This document shows, piece by piece, positions 18,125-26,745 of a stretch of 64,000 bases of DNA (positions within the stretch are counted from its first letter, which is position 1; every line of letters begins with the position of its first letter). The notes beneath the pieces are model-generated. The model searched no databases. It had not been told where the DNA came from and saw only the letters and a list, made by a program, of their open reading frames with translations. The stretch comes from JBGAJN01 sp044224905. GTDB taxonomy: Bacteria; Verrucomicrobiota; Verrucomicrobiia; Limisphaerales; JBGAJN01. A program made the translations under genes and the position numbers. Location: contig JBGAJN010000001.1 in assembly GCA_044224905.1 (NCBI GenBank), positions 1,798,001-1,862,000 of the forward strand, given 5' to 3'.

Positions 18125-18976
18125 ATGAAAAAGCTTTTCCCCGCCGCCTTGCTTTTGGTTTGGGCGGCTACGGTTTCGGCGCAAGTCAGCTTGGAACTCG
18201 TTCTCGACCAGCAACAGTTTCTTTCCGAGGAATCGATTCCTCTGCGCGTACGGGTGAATAATTTCTCGGGACAAACGCTCGAACTGGGCGACACGAAGGA
18301 CTGGCTCACTTTTTCTGTTGAAGCGAAGAACAATTACGCGGTGGAGAAGCGCGGGGAAGTGCCGGTAATGGGAGCGTTCAAATTGCAATCTTCCGAGACG
18401 GGCATCAAACGGGTAGACCTCGCGCCGTACTTTGCTTTCACCAAAGCCGGGCGTTACGCCATTAACGCAACCGTGAAAATCCGGCAATGGGACCGTGAAT
18501 GGACTGCGAAGCCGGTCACCATTGATATCATCTCCGGCAATCGAATCTGGGAGCAGGATTTCGGGGTGCCGGTGGCTGGATCAATCGCTCCGGAAGTTCG
18601 AAAATATGCCTTAATACAGGCGAACCATCTTAAGCAACTCAAGCTCTATCTCCGCTTGGCTGACGCGTCCGACACCAAAACAATCATCGTGTATCCACTT
18701 GGCCCGATGGTTTCCTTCAGCAAGCCGGAACCGCAGATGGACAGTCAGAGCAACCTGCACATCCTGTATCAAACTGGCGCGCGGGCATTCCAATACACGG
18801 TGATCAATCCCGAAGGAAAAATCGTCGTTCGCCAAACTCACGAATACTCCGACACGCGTCCCGTGCTCACCGTGGATCAGGATCAGAAAATCGTCGTGCG
18901 GGGAGGCCTCCGGCGAATGAGCGCCACCGATCTGCCGGTGCCAGTGGATGCGGCTCCAGAGTTGGGAAAGCCGTAA
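18125..18976 (+). CDS. Hypothetical secreted protein
   Basis: The chosen ATG (18125) gives a clean signal peptide MKKLFPAALLLVWAATVSAQ. The mature 260 or so residues form two beta-rich parts. The first resembles an immunoglobulin-like fold with the phrase ESIPLRVRVNN-x-SGQTLELG, common in exported proteins that bind or scaffold. The second carries a repeated beta pattern up to VDQDQKIVVRGG. I do not recognise the family. It converges with the HAD phosphatase gene, 25 bp away. Confidence 0.75.
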   Translation: MKKLFPAALLLVWAATVSAQVSLELVLDQQQFLSEESIPLRVRVNNFSGQTLELGDTKDWLTFSVEAKNNYAVEKRGEVPVMGAFKLQSSETGIKRVDLAPYFAFTKAGRYAINATVKIRQWDREWTAKPVTIDIISGNRIWEQDFGVPVAGSIAPEVRKYALIQANHLKQLKLYLRLADASDTKTIIVYPLGPMVSFSKPEPQMDSQSNLHILYQTGARAFQYTVINPEGKIVVRQTHEYSDTRPVLTVDQDQKIVVRGGLRRMSATDLPVPVDAAPELGKP

Positions 18977-19001
18977 TGCGAAGAGAATCCGCAGAAAACC
19001 G

Positions 19002-19559
19002 CTAAGCAGCGTAGACGCTCTTCGACTCGGTTTTGCCGCGCCGAAGGCTGAGCAATTTTTCTACGATGGCGTCGAGAGTGGGCAGCACGAAGTCGTGATG
19101 ACTCTTGCCGTTCCAAGGTGACTTCAGCAGTAACGAAGTGCAGCCGACGTTTTGCGCAGCTTCCGCATCTTGCCACTTGTCGCTCACCACGAAACAGTGC
19201 TGAAGATTCAAGTGGTATTTGAAGGCGGCCTCCGTCAGCAATCCGGGCTTCGGCTTGCGGCACGGGCACTTGTCCATCTCGTCGTGGGCGCAGAGAAAAA
19301 CGTCGTCGATTGGAACCCGGCGTCGGAGAATCTCGTGCATCAAATCCAACTCGCGGCGGGAAAGCGTTCCCTGTGAAATGCCCGGCTGATTCGTCGTGAC
19401 GAAGAGGAGGAAGCCCGCGTCTTTCAGTCGCTTTAGCAACTCCGGAACCTCGGGCTTGATCTTGAAGGCAGCGAGTGTTTGCGGAGCGACCTGCTGATTG
19501 CGTTTGATCTCAACGTCATTGAGAATGCCGTCGCGCTCAAAAAAGATGGCTGATTTCAC
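19002..19559 (-). CDS. HAD-IIIA phosphatase, GmhB/HisB-N-like, with Glu in the nucleophile position
   Basis: The 185-residue protein matches heptose-1,7-bisphosphatase-type HADs in length and order: motif I, the TTNQPGI motif II (~55-61), the zinc loop CAHDEMDKCPCRKPKPG (~90-106), and motif III VVSDKWQDAEAA (~124-135). Family members dephosphorylate D-glycero-manno-heptose bisphosphate or histidinol phosphate. Motif I is normally DRDG with the first Asp as nucleophile, but here it reads FFERDG, so Glu8 replaces it. The usual VGD of motif III is VSD. Zinc ligands and Asp10 remain. It may be slow, altered or inactive. Confidence 0.85.
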   Translation of the reverse strand: MKSAIFFERDGILNDVEIKRNQQVAPQTLAAFKIKPEVPELLKRLKDAGFLLFVTTNQPGISQGTLSRRELDLMHEILRRRVPIDDVFLCAHDEMDKCPCRKPKPGLLTEAAFKYHLNLQHCFVVSDKWQDAEAAQNVGCTSLLLKSPWNGKSHHDFVLPTLDAIVEKLLSLRRGKTESKSVYAA

Positions 19560-19751
19560 GGGTGGCTCTTTAGCAGCAATGCGGCCAACCCCCGGTCGTA
19601 AATCTCAGAGTAGGGAAAATCCGACACTCAAGGTAGGAAATCAGGACGTCGAATGTGAGAATCCCCACACGGCCTGTCTCGAATCTGGAACCGTGTCTTA
19701 CCCGCTCGCACGGAAACGAGACGACTGGCCGGGTAATCGGTTCTCGCCGTC

Positions 19752-20813
19752 CTATTCGGTGAGATCTTTCAGCGAGCCAATGCGCTCTTCGAAGTTCTTC
19801 ACGATTGGCGTCGCGCGACCCACGGCGTTCTTTTCGGTCTGGCCCGGAAACGAGCGCATGATCACTTCCAACGCCGCGACGACTTCGCCGTTGCGATCGT
19901 GCAAAGGAAACGTTACTCCCACGTTGTCATCCTTCTTTTGAAAATAGACGGTGCTGCGTTCGACGCAGTCTTTCTCTTCTTTGCCGCCCGGTTGGTTGAG
20001 ATCTTTTTCATTCGAGCTCGCGATCACGCGCAACGCAGGATTCCCGGCCGTGGTCGAATAGATCTTCAACCCTTCCAAGCGCGGATACTTCTGGAACATC
20101 TCCTTGATGAGCGTCTGGGCGAGCGTTTCGTGCGGTACGAATGTGATCCGCGCGTCGGCGAAGTAACTGACCGAATCGGACTTGGTCCAGAAGCCCAGTT
20201 TGCCTTTGCTGAACGAAGTGTCGTTGATCGCAGGCATCGCTTCCTTGCCATTGAGGTAGAATTGGATGCGATTGCCTTTGCATTCGATCGAGAGCTCGTG
20301 CCAGACGCCTTTCGGAATCGCGATCTCTGGTCCGATGGGCGCCGAACGTTCGCCGTTCACGAACTTGTAGAAACGCAGATTGTTCCCCAGCGAGCTGGCG
20401 CGGATGACATAATAGTTCTTTTCATCCTGAAAGCGGAACGCGACCCCGGCCATCTGTTCGATGCCGCCGCTGACGGTTTTGAACTGCGTGGTGAATGTGA
20501 AGTCGTCGTAGGTGTCTTCTTCGAATACGAGCAGGGGAAAGTGCTCGTCGGTGATGTCCCGCGCCGTTTGAGCGAGCACTTTCCTTTTCGACGTGGACGG
20601 GGAAGCTTTCGTAACGGATGGGAATGCCGACGGCGCATCATCCGAGACGATCTGCCATTTGCCCGGCTTGCCGAGGCCGGTCACCGTGCTGCGAAAACCT
20701 TTCGGCGATTCGCCTTCTTCGGTTTTGCTGAAATCAAACGCACGCTCTTGCTGGGCAGCGAAAAGCGGCAGCGACGAAACGAGCAGAACGAACCAAAAAG
20801 CAATGGGACGCAT
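19752..20813 (-). CDS. Exported LamG/DUF1080-like jelly-roll protein
   Basis: The start at 20813 gives MRPIAFWF and a signal peptide ending LPLFAAQ. Residues ~20-220 look like a concanavalin/LamG-type jelly roll of the kind in 3-keto-disaccharide hydrolase (DUF1080) proteins. Visible pieces are YDDFTFTTQFK, AGVAFRFQDEKNYYVIRAS, WHELSIECKGNRIQFYLNG and GKLGFWTKSDS. The last ~130 residues (LKIYSTTAGNPALRVIAS and GVTFPLHDRNGEVVAALEV) resemble a single Cache/PAS-like sensor module. The combination suggests a periplasmic carbohydrate-binding sensor. This is inference. Confidence 0.7.
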   Translation of the reverse strand: MRPIAFWFVLLVSSLPLFAAQQERAFDFSKTEEGESPKGFRSTVTGLGKPGKWQIVSDDAPSAFPSVTKASPSTSKRKVLAQTARDITDEHFPLLVFEEDTYDDFTFTTQFKTVSGGIEQMAGVAFRFQDEKNYYVIRASSLGNNLRFYKFVNGERSAPIGPEIAIPKGVWHELSIECKGNRIQFYLNGKEAMPAINDTSFSKGKLGFWTKSDSVSYFADARITFVPHETLAQTLIKEMFQKYPRLEGLKIYSTTAGNPALRVIASSNEKDLNQPGGKEEKDCVERSTVYFQKKDDNVGVTFPLHDRNGEVVAALEVIMRSFPGQTEKNAVGRATPIVKNFEERIGSLKDLTE

Positions 20814-20908
20814 TCGGTTTGAGAGTAGTAAAATATGGGCCGCGAACAAGCCTTCCTTTGCTCGTTCACCGGGTCCCGACCACTTGCGGCGGGCCAGTGG
20901 ATCGGGGT

Positions 20909-22315
20909 TTAAGCGACGGTTCGCATTTGTACCGCGTCCACGCGGCGATCGCCCGAGAGCAGGGCTCCGGCAATGACTGTGGTGTCGCCGGTTTTTAGGA
21001 GTTTTCGTTCCACTAATAGTCCTAGCGCCGCAGAGAAATTCTTCTCCGGATTCGAATGATCGAGGGGGAGAACGAAGCTGATTACGCCCCAGTTAAGCGT
21101 AAGTGCCTGGGCCATTTCCGGCGTCTCGCAAAACGCGTAAATCGGCGAGGAGCGCGGACGCAACCATGAGGCGTAGCGCGGCATCGTTCCGCCGCGGGTG
21201 AAGGTGATCAACGCGTCGGCGCGCAGTTCATCCGCCATAACGACGGCGGTTTTGATTAGCTTCTGGCGCGGTTCGCGGAGCACGGCTTCCTTGGCGAAAT
21301 TGGCGCCACCGCTGCGCTCGATGCGTTCTGCTACACGGTTGAAAACTTCGAGACACTTGAGCGGATACAGGCCCACGGTCGTTTCGCCGCTGAGCATGAT
21401 CGCATCAGCTTGTTCGAAGACGGCGTTCGCGACGTCGGTGATTTCCGCGCGCGTCGGCACCGGACTTTGGATCATGCTTTCGAGCATGTGCGTCGCGACG
21501 ATGACGGGGCGGCCGAGGCGCAAGCAGTTCTTCACGATCTTGCGCTGAATGATCGGCAACTCTTCGTAAGGGACTTCGATGCCGAGATCGCCGCGTGCGA
21601 CCATGATGGCGTCGGCTTCGTTGATGATCTCGTCGAGATTCTTGATCGCCTGCTGATCTTCAATCTTCGCGATGAGCTGCGGCTTGTTCTTCGCGTTGGC
21701 CGTGACTGCGCGCAATTGCATCAAGTCCTTCGCCTCGCGGCAAAACGAGAGGGCGATGTAATCCACGCCGAGTTCGAGTCCGACGGCGATGTCGGCGAGA
21801 TCCTTCGCGGTGAGGGCAGGGAGGCTGACTTTGACGCCGGGCAAATTGATGTGACGTCGGCTGCCGAGCGTTCCCGGTGTGAGTACTTCGCACTCAATCT
21901 TGTTGGCCTGCTTGGCCAGCACCTTCATGTGAATGGCGCCGTTATCGAGCAACACCACATCGCCGACGCTGATGTCGTTGATGAAGTTCTCGTAGTTGAC
22001 GTCGACGGAATGCTGTTCCTCGCTCTTTTCACCGCGCACGGTGAACGTGAACTTTTGCCCCACCTGCAAATCCAATTTCGTCGGCAAGTCGCCGGTGCGA
22101 ATTGCCGGGCCCTGCGTATCCATCAAAATTCCGACAGTCACGCCGCGCGTTGCCGCGGCGGTGCGAATGTCCTTCACCACGCGGCGCACCCAATCGTGGG
22201 GTGCGTGCGACATGTTGAGTCGCGCGATGTTCATCCCGCCTTCGATCATCTTGCCGAGCATTTCGGGCGAGTCGGTGGCGGGGCCAAGGGTGGCAATGAT
22301 TTTGGTTCTTCTCAT
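20909..22315 (-). CDS. pyk: Pyruvate kinase
   Basis: The start at 22315 gives MRRTKIIATLGPATDSPEML, the standard opening; an upstream ATG would add 12 residues. At ~468 residues it has the family length. It keeps the MNIARLNMSH motif, the signature LIAKIEDQQAI with the catalytic Lys, and ARGDLGIEVP and MLSGETTVG. It makes pyruvate and ATP from phosphoenolpyruvate in glycolysis. At the potassium-site motif, usually TKGPE or TQGPK, it has TQGPA, so the residue that separates K+-dependent from K+-independent enzymes is Ala. It is the last gene of a short minus-strand run with the NUDIX gene. Confidence 0.97.
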   Translation of the reverse strand: MRRTKIIATLGPATDSPEMLGKMIEGGMNIARLNMSHAPHDWVRRVVKDIRTAAATRGVTVGILMDTQGPAIRTGDLPTKLDLQVGQKFTFTVRGEKSEEQHSVDVNYENFINDISVGDVVLLDNGAIHMKVLAKQANKIECEVLTPGTLGSRRHINLPGVKVSLPALTAKDLADIAVGLELGVDYIALSFCREAKDLMQLRAVTANAKNKPQLIAKIEDQQAIKNLDEIINEADAIMVARGDLGIEVPYEELPIIQRKIVKNCLRLGRPVIVATHMLESMIQSPVPTRAEITDVANAVFEQADAIMLSGETTVGLYPLKCLEVFNRVAERIERSGGANFAKEAVLREPRQKLIKTAVVMADELRADALITFTRGGTMPRYASWLRPRSSPIYAFCETPEMAQALTLNWGVISFVLPLDHSNPEKNFSAALGLLVERKLLKTGDTTVIAGALLSGDRRVDAVQMRTVA

Positions 22316-22361
22316 CGGGTCGCAGAATAAAAGCGGGCGCGAAGGTTGCAAGGAGCAACGT

Positions 22362-22910
22362 TCACTTCTTCCGGCGGGACAATTCGAAATGATACAGCGC
22401 GACCACCACGAGCGAGTGGCGGATGCGTCCCGAGCGAATCATCTCGGGAATGTCGGCGATCGACACGAGGTGCGTGGCGATGTCTTCGCCGTGATCGAAA
22501 TCCGTCGCGTGCTGAAGCCGGCAATTCTCGATGATCACGGTGAAGGTGGTGTTCGTGAGAATGGCTGGATTGGAATCAATGGTTCCGAGGAGGCGCGCAT
22601 TGTCCCCGGCGTAACCGGTTTCTTCGCGCAACTCGCGGACCGCGGTCGCAACGGGATCCGTCTCGCCGGGATCCATGACGCCGCCGGGAATTTCGAGATC
22701 GACGGAGTTGGTGCCAACGCGAAACTGCTCGACCATCACTAGTTTTTCATCGGGCGTGACCGCGATGATGTTGCACCAATTGGGCGCTTCAAGGACGAAG
22801 AAATCGTGCTCGTTTCCCGTGCGCGGCGAGACTTTCACGTCGGACCAGAGCTTGAAGATGCGGAAGTCGCCGATGAGTTTTCGCGTGAGTTGTTTCCAGG
22901 GTTTAATCAT
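22362..22910 (-). CDS. NUDIX hydrolase, ADP-ribose pyrophosphatase-like
   Basis: The 182-residue protein has a full Nudix box from about residue 78: GGVMDPGE, spacer, AVRELREETGY, fitting GX5EX7REUXEEXGU. The ADP-ribose diphosphatase branch is suggested by length and by the FFVLEAPNWCNIIAVTPDEKLVMVEQFR beginning. It would split ADP-ribose or related nucleotide diphosphates. The pyk gene starts 47 bp downstream and a 66-codon ORF lies five bases upstream, so the three could form one unit. Confidence 0.93.
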   Translation of the reverse strand: MIKPWKQLTRKLIGDFRIFKLWSDVKVSPRTGNEHDFFVLEAPNWCNIIAVTPDEKLVMVEQFRVGTNSVDLEIPGGVMDPGETDPVATAVRELREETGYAGDNARLLGTIDSNPAILTNTTFTVIIENCRLQHATDFDHGEDIATHLVSIADIPEMIRSGRIRHSLVVVALYHFELSRRKK

Positions 22911-22914
22911 GAGG

Positions 22915-23115
22915 TCAGTTGGTTTTTCCCTGCGCGGCCCAGCCTTGTTTCATCAAGCCGAGCAAATGCGCCATGGCCTGCTCGTACGTGCGACCCTTTT
23001 GTTCCGCGAGCTGGCGCGCGCGTTTGTCGAGTTGCGCGGCCATCTCGGCGGACTTCTCGGGCGGGCAACCCAGCGCGACGAGGGCGGTGGCGAGTTGGCT
23101 CAGGTCAGTTTCCAT
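22915..23115 (-). CDS. Small helical protein, hypothetical
   Basis: The start at 23115 (METDLSQL) gives 66 residues. An upstream in-frame ATG (23148) would lie inside the terminator hairpin of the previous unit and is unlikely. The product is almost fully helical and rich in Ala, Gln and Lys, with heptad-like LATALVALG and QLDKRARQLAEQKG. It has no catalytic motif. It is tightly spaced with the NUDIX gene (4 bp), so it is probably cotranscribed. Its function is unknown. Confidence 0.6.
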   Translation of the reverse strand: METDLSQLATALVALGCPPEKSAEMAAQLDKRARQLAEQKGRTYEQAMAHLLGLMKQGWAAQGKTN

Positions 23116-23120
23116 ACAAC

Positions 23121-23153
23121 AAAAACGCGGATGGAACCGGAGTTCCATCCGCG
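23121..23153 (-). terminator. Rho-independent terminator after cyclophilin gene
   Basis: A perfect 12-bp stem (23126-23137 with 23142-23153) closes a four-base loop and is followed on the minus strand by TTTTTGTTG. It lies 16 bp beyond the cyclophilin stop codon and just upstream of the next gene's start. It marks the boundary between the two transcription units. Confidence 0.9.
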
Positions 23154-23169
23154 CGAAATCCCGGGTGAA

Positions 23170-23763
23170 TTACTTCACTTCGTTCGCGGGCACGATCTTG
23201 ATGCTTTCCACGCCCATGCGCTTGTCGGGGCGGTCCGGCGGATGCGTCTTGGTCGTTCCGATCTTCTCCAGCACGTCGTCGCCCTTGATGAGCTTGCCGA
23301 ACGCGGTGTATTGGCGGTCGAGGAACGTCGGGTTGCCATGGCAGATGAAGAACTGGCTGCCGGCGGAATCCGGATTCTGTGAGCGGGCCATCGAGATGAC
23401 GCCGCGCTTGTGCGAGCGTTCATTGAACTCGGCCTTGATCTTGTAGCCGGGATCGCCTGTGCCCCACATCGGTTCCTTCTTCGGATCCTTGGTGAGCGGG
23501 TCGCCGCCTTGGATCATGAAATCTTTGATCACGCGATGAAACGCGGTGCCATCGTAGAATCCTTTCTTGGCGAGCGTCTTGAAATTCTCGACGGTCTTGG
23601 GCGCGACGTCGGGCCAGAATTCGATGACCATTTCGCCTTCGGTGGTTTTAATGACGGCAACTTCGTTGGTGTTCACGGGGGAGTCTTTTTTGTCGTTTTG
23701 GCTGAACGCCGGGGCAACACCCAGCGACAGGCCGAGCAAGCAGCTAAGCAGCGTTGTTTTCAT
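23170..23763 (-). CDS. Exported peptidyl-prolyl cis-trans isomerase (cyclophilin)
   Basis: The start at 23763 (MKTTLLSCLLGLSLG) gives a signal peptide ending near PAFSQ; six extra residues would come from ATG 23781. The mature protein has the bacterial cyclophilin core in order: GTAFHRVIKDFMIQGGDP (~70-87), ARSQNPDSAGSQFFICHG (~118-135), FGKLIKGDDVLEKI. The catalytic Arg of FHRVI and the Phe and Gln of the active site are present. It would speed proline isomerisation of proteins in the periplasm. A strong terminator follows. Confidence 0.93.
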   Translation of the reverse strand: MKTTLLSCLLGLSLGVAPAFSQNDKKDSPVNTNEVAVIKTTEGEMVIEFWPDVAPKTVENFKTLAKKGFYDGTAFHRVIKDFMIQGGDPLTKDPKKEPMWGTGDPGYKIKAEFNERSHKRGVISMARSQNPDSAGSQFFICHGNPTFLDRQYTAFGKLIKGDDVLEKIGTTKTHPPDRPDKRMGVESIKIVPANEVK

Positions 23764-23825
23764 GGTGCGATGGTTTGCCATGAAGCGCCGCCGATGTCAC
23801 GCGTGGAATTTTTCCACCGCGATGA

Positions 23826-23864
23826 AAAAGAAAAACCCGCGCGGAGTTTCGCTCACGCGCGGGT
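23826..23864 (-). terminator. Rho-independent terminator after the Ala/Pro-rich gene
   Basis: Nine-base arms 23835-23843 and 23856-23864 (ACCCGCGCG/CGCGCGGGT) pair perfectly around a 12-base loop. On the minus strand the hairpin is followed by a T-run with a single C (complement of 23826-23834). It sits 19 bp beyond the stop of the 23883-24752 gene. Confidence 0.85.
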
Positions 23865-23882
23865 GGGGAGAATTAATAAACC

Positions 23883-24752
23883 TCAGGGTTCGGCAATGAT
23901 CTTGGCGCGTTCCTGATGATATTCGTGCGGTGTGATCTTGTCGGCCATGTAGCGCGCGGTGAGTTCGTTCAAACGATCCACTTTGCTTTGGGCAAACGGC
24001 GCGGGAATCTTCGCGACCACCGGAGCTGCGGGCGCGGGCTTTTTCGCTTCGGCGACCGGCTTTTTGGCTTCGACCTTGGCGGGCTTGGTTTCCTTCGCCG
24101 GGGCAACCGCGACGGTCTTGGCTGGCGCTGCTTCTTTGGTCGGGGCAACCGCCGGCTTGGGTGCGGGCGCTGGAGCGGGAGCCGTCGTTTCCGCAATCTT
24201 GGCGCGCAATAGTTCGCGGGCCTGAGCTTCAACGGCAGGATCGAGAGTGGGTTTGGCCGGAGCCGGTGCTGTTACGACAATTGGCGCGGAAACCACCGCC
24301 GGTTTCGGAGCGGGCTTGGGGGCGGGTGCGGGTGCAGCGACAACCGCCGGCTTCGCAGGAACGACGGCGGGCTTAGGCGTCGTCGGTTCAGGTTGCGCGA
24401 GCTTCATGCGGAGCAATTCGCGCGCTTGTGCTTCCACAGCGGGATCGAGTGCGGGCTTCGCCGGCTCAGGCGCCGAAGTGACTTTGGGCGCTTGCGGCAC
24501 CGGCAACACTCCGTCGCGCGCCGGAACTGCGGGCTTCGGAGCGGGAGCCGGGGCGACCTTGGTGGTCGTGGCTTTCGGTTTGGAAACTTTCGGCGCGGCG
24601 GATGCCTTGCTCTGCTGATCGAGCTCGAGCATCTTCTGGCGCAATGCTTCCTCGGCCTGTTTCTTCGCGTCAGGCGAAAGCTCTTGGGCGTAAACCAACG
24701 TTGCGGTGAGCAGCGCGCAGCCGAGAAGCGCAATGGACTTGGGCGTGTTCAT
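23883..24752 (-). CDS. Exported Ala/Pro/Lys-rich protein with duplicated helix
   Basis: The start at 24752 gives a signal peptide MNTPKSIALLGCALLTATLVYAQ. The 289-residue protein is mostly low-complexity Ala-Pro-Lys linker. Twice it contains LDPAVEAQARELLR plus a short following helix, and a related helix near residue 30 (SPDAKKQAEEALRQKMLELDQQ), so three versions of one helical unit are strung on flexible linkers. The C-terminal YMADKITPHEYHQERAKII is the only other conserved-looking part. This design suggests a periplasmic spacer or tether. Function is unknown. Confidence 0.7.
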   Translation of the reverse strand: MNTPKSIALLGCALLTATLVYAQELSPDAKKQAEEALRQKMLELDQQSKASAAPKVSKPKATTTKVAPAPAPKPAVPARDGVLPVPQAPKVTSAPEPAKPALDPAVEAQARELLRMKLAQPEPTTPKPAVVPAKPAVVAAPAPAPKPAPKPAVVSAPIVVTAPAPAKPTLDPAVEAQARELLRAKIAETTAPAPAPAPKPAVAPTKEAAPAKTVAVAPAKETKPAKVEAKKPVAEAKKPAPAAPVVAKIPAPFAQSKVDRLNELTARYMADKITPHEYHQERAKIIAEP

Positions 24753-24803
24753 GTTCCTTTTTATTGCCGAAAAGATTCGCGGAAGCAACAGGATTTCGGT
24801 GGG

Positions 24804-25811
24804 TCAACCCAAACTCCGCCGGAACAACCGTCGCCAGGCTGACGGCCATGGATACGTGAGCACGGAACGGCTGATCACTTGGCGGACGTCGGCGCGTGAG
24901 ATCTTAATGCGCTGCGTCGCGTCGAGCACGTTGCCCGTGCGGAGGCGTCCGAGCGTTTTCACGCCGATCAGGATCGGCCAGGCGCACGCCAGCCGAACCC
25001 GCATTTGGCGATAGGGCAGGGTGTTTGTGTAGTCCCAGCCCGCCGCGAGAAACGCCTGCGCTGCCGTGAGCTGTTTGTCGTATAGCGGGCGGAGCTTTGA
25101 AATATTCTCCGGGTTCAACAGGTCCACCGGCGTCAGGCCGACCTCGCGCAACTTCTCCGCCGGCAAATAACAACGCCCCTCACGCAGGTCCTTCGGTAAA
25201 TCGCGCAGGATATTGACAAGTTGCAAACCTTTGCCGAACCGGACGGCGTTCTTCAGCAAGGTGACTTCATCGAGCGGCGCGTTCGGAAACAAATGCGCGC
25301 GGCAGATCTTCGTCCAAAACTCGCCGACGCAACCGGCGACGCGGTAGGTGTAATCGTCCAGTTCACCTTCATCGCGGAGGCTCACGATGTTCGTCTCGCT
25401 CGCGCCGGCGAAGCGCTGGAGATCCAACTCCTGTCCACTCGTGATCACCGTGAGCACTTCACGGATGAGTTTTTGGTCCGCGTCGGAAAAAGTGCGGAGC
25501 ACGGACAACGCTTCTTCGATTCGCTCCAGCAACACGCGCTCGGCGGGCAGGCCTTGCTGGCTGGTGATGGTCCCAAAATTCAGCGCGGTATTTTTGCCGG
25601 AATTCAGGATGCGTTCGCGCAGTTCCCGCAGCGCTTGCAGGCGCGATTCGATCGGCACGAGCTTCGTATCGGCGATCGTGTCCGTGGCGCGCGCGAGCAG
25701 GTAGGCGAGGCCGATTTGCCGGCGGACGGGAGATGGCAGCACGCGCATCGTCAAATAAAACGAGCGCGAAACGTCGCGAAGTAGATTGGTCAGCAAATCG
25801 GCGGCGGCCAT
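24804..25811 (-). CDS. Squalene/phytoene synthase family protein
   Basis: The 335-residue protein has the two Asp-rich motifs of head-to-head prenyl synthases: DTIAD near residue 41 and NILRDLPKDLREGRCYLP near residue 205, plus YRVAGCVGEFW near 148. Enzymes of this family join two farnesyl- or geranylgeranyl-diphosphates to squalene or phytoene. No hopanoid (hpn) or carotenoid (crt) genes lie beside it, so the product cannot be assigned. Its start is 57 bp from a divergent hydrolase ORF's leader. Confidence 0.93.
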   Translation of the reverse strand: MAAADLLTNLLRDVSRSFYLTMRVLPSPVRRQIGLAYLLARATDTIADTKLVPIESRLQALRELRERILNSGKNTALNFGTITSQQGLPAERVLLERIEEALSVLRTFSDADQKLIREVLTVITSGQELDLQRFAGASETNIVSLRDEGELDDYTYRVAGCVGEFWTKICRAHLFPNAPLDEVTLLKNAVRFGKGLQLVNILRDLPKDLREGRCYLPAEKLREVGLTPVDLLNPENISKLRPLYDKQLTAAQAFLAAGWDYTNTLPYRQMRVRLACAWPILIGVKTLGRLRTGNVLDATQRIKISRADVRQVISRSVLTYPWPSAWRRLFRRSLG

Positions 25812-25922
25812 CAGTTGCGGCGCGAGTGAAACACACCGACTGCGTGCCTGTCATCACCCGATTGAAAAGTGCGCGCGAATTCCCTTTCCCGATTTCCCGC
25901 GCTCGTTACGCTCGTCGCCGCC

Positions 25923-26711
25923 ATGACCATCAAAGACAATGAATTTGTCGATCTGACCACGCCCACAGGGCCGATGCGCACGTTCGTTTTTCGTCCCACG
26001 GCGCCCGGTCGTTACCCCGGCATCCTGCTTTACTCGGAAATTTTCCAGGTGACCGGGCCGATCCGTCGCACGGCGGCGTTGCTCGCGGGACATGGCTATG
26101 TGGTGGCGGTGCCGGAGATTTTTCACGAGTTCGAGCCCGCCGGCTGCGCGCTGGCCTACGATCAAGCTGGAGCCGATCGCGGCAACGCTCTCAAGCTCCA
26201 AAAGGAACTCCGCGGCCTCGATGGCGATTCCCGCGCGGTGCTCGATTACTTGAAGTCCCATCCGAACTGCACGGGCAAACTCGGCACGCTCGGCATATGC
26301 ATTGGCGGCCACTTGAGCTTCCGCGCCGCGGCGAAGAATTCCGACGTGCGCGCTGCCGTGTGCTTTTACGCGACGGACATTCACAGAGGTTCTCTCAGCA
26401 AGACCGGCGACGACACGCTTGCCTGCGCCAGAGACATCAAAGGCGAACTGCTCCTCATCTGGGGCCGGCAGGACCCTCACGTTCCGCGCGAGGGCCGTCG
26501 TAAGATTTACGAAGGCATCGCCGACGCGAACGTGAATTTCACGTGGCACGAATTCAATGGCCAGCACGCGTTCATTCGCGACGAAGGGCATCGCTACGAT
26601 CCGGAGCTCGCACTGAAGTGCTATGGGCTCGCGCTGGAACTCTTCCACCGCCGGCTCGGCGAAGGCGATCTGCCGGTTGCGCCCGAAGGCAAGGCCGAGT
26701 CGCGCCATTGA
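25923..26711 (+). CDS. Dienelactone hydrolase family protein
   Basis: The start at 25923 (MTIKDNEFVDL) is preferred over 25869, which adds a non-conserved leader. The ~262-residue alpha/beta hydrolase has the nucleophile elbow GICIGGH with Cys, as in true dienelactone hydrolases, then an Asp in GRQDPHVP and a His in NGQHAFIRDEG. These make a Cys-His-Asp triad. Family members open cyclic esters of aromatic degradation or act on other esters. No aromatic degradation genes are near. It is followed after 34 bp by the DUF6797 gene. Confidence 0.92.
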   Translation: MTIKDNEFVDLTTPTGPMRTFVFRPTAPGRYPGILLYSEIFQVTGPIRRTAALLAGHGYVVAVPEIFHEFEPAGCALAYDQAGADRGNALKLQKELRGLDGDSRAVLDYLKSHPNCTGKLGTLGICIGGHLSFRAAAKNSDVRAAVCFYATDIHRGSLSKTGDDTLACARDIKGELLLIWGRQDPHVPREGRRKIYEGIADANVNFTWHEFNGQHAFIRDEGHRYDPELALKCYGLALELFHRRLGEGDLPVAPEGKAESRH

Positions 26712-26745
26712 ATTTCTCCGTCAGTTTCACGTTCGAATACTCCTC

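Noticed and set aside
24804..25811. Hopanoid or carotenoid cluster around the squalene/phytoene synthase
   Set aside because: No cyclase, desaturase or other hpn/crt gene is beside it.
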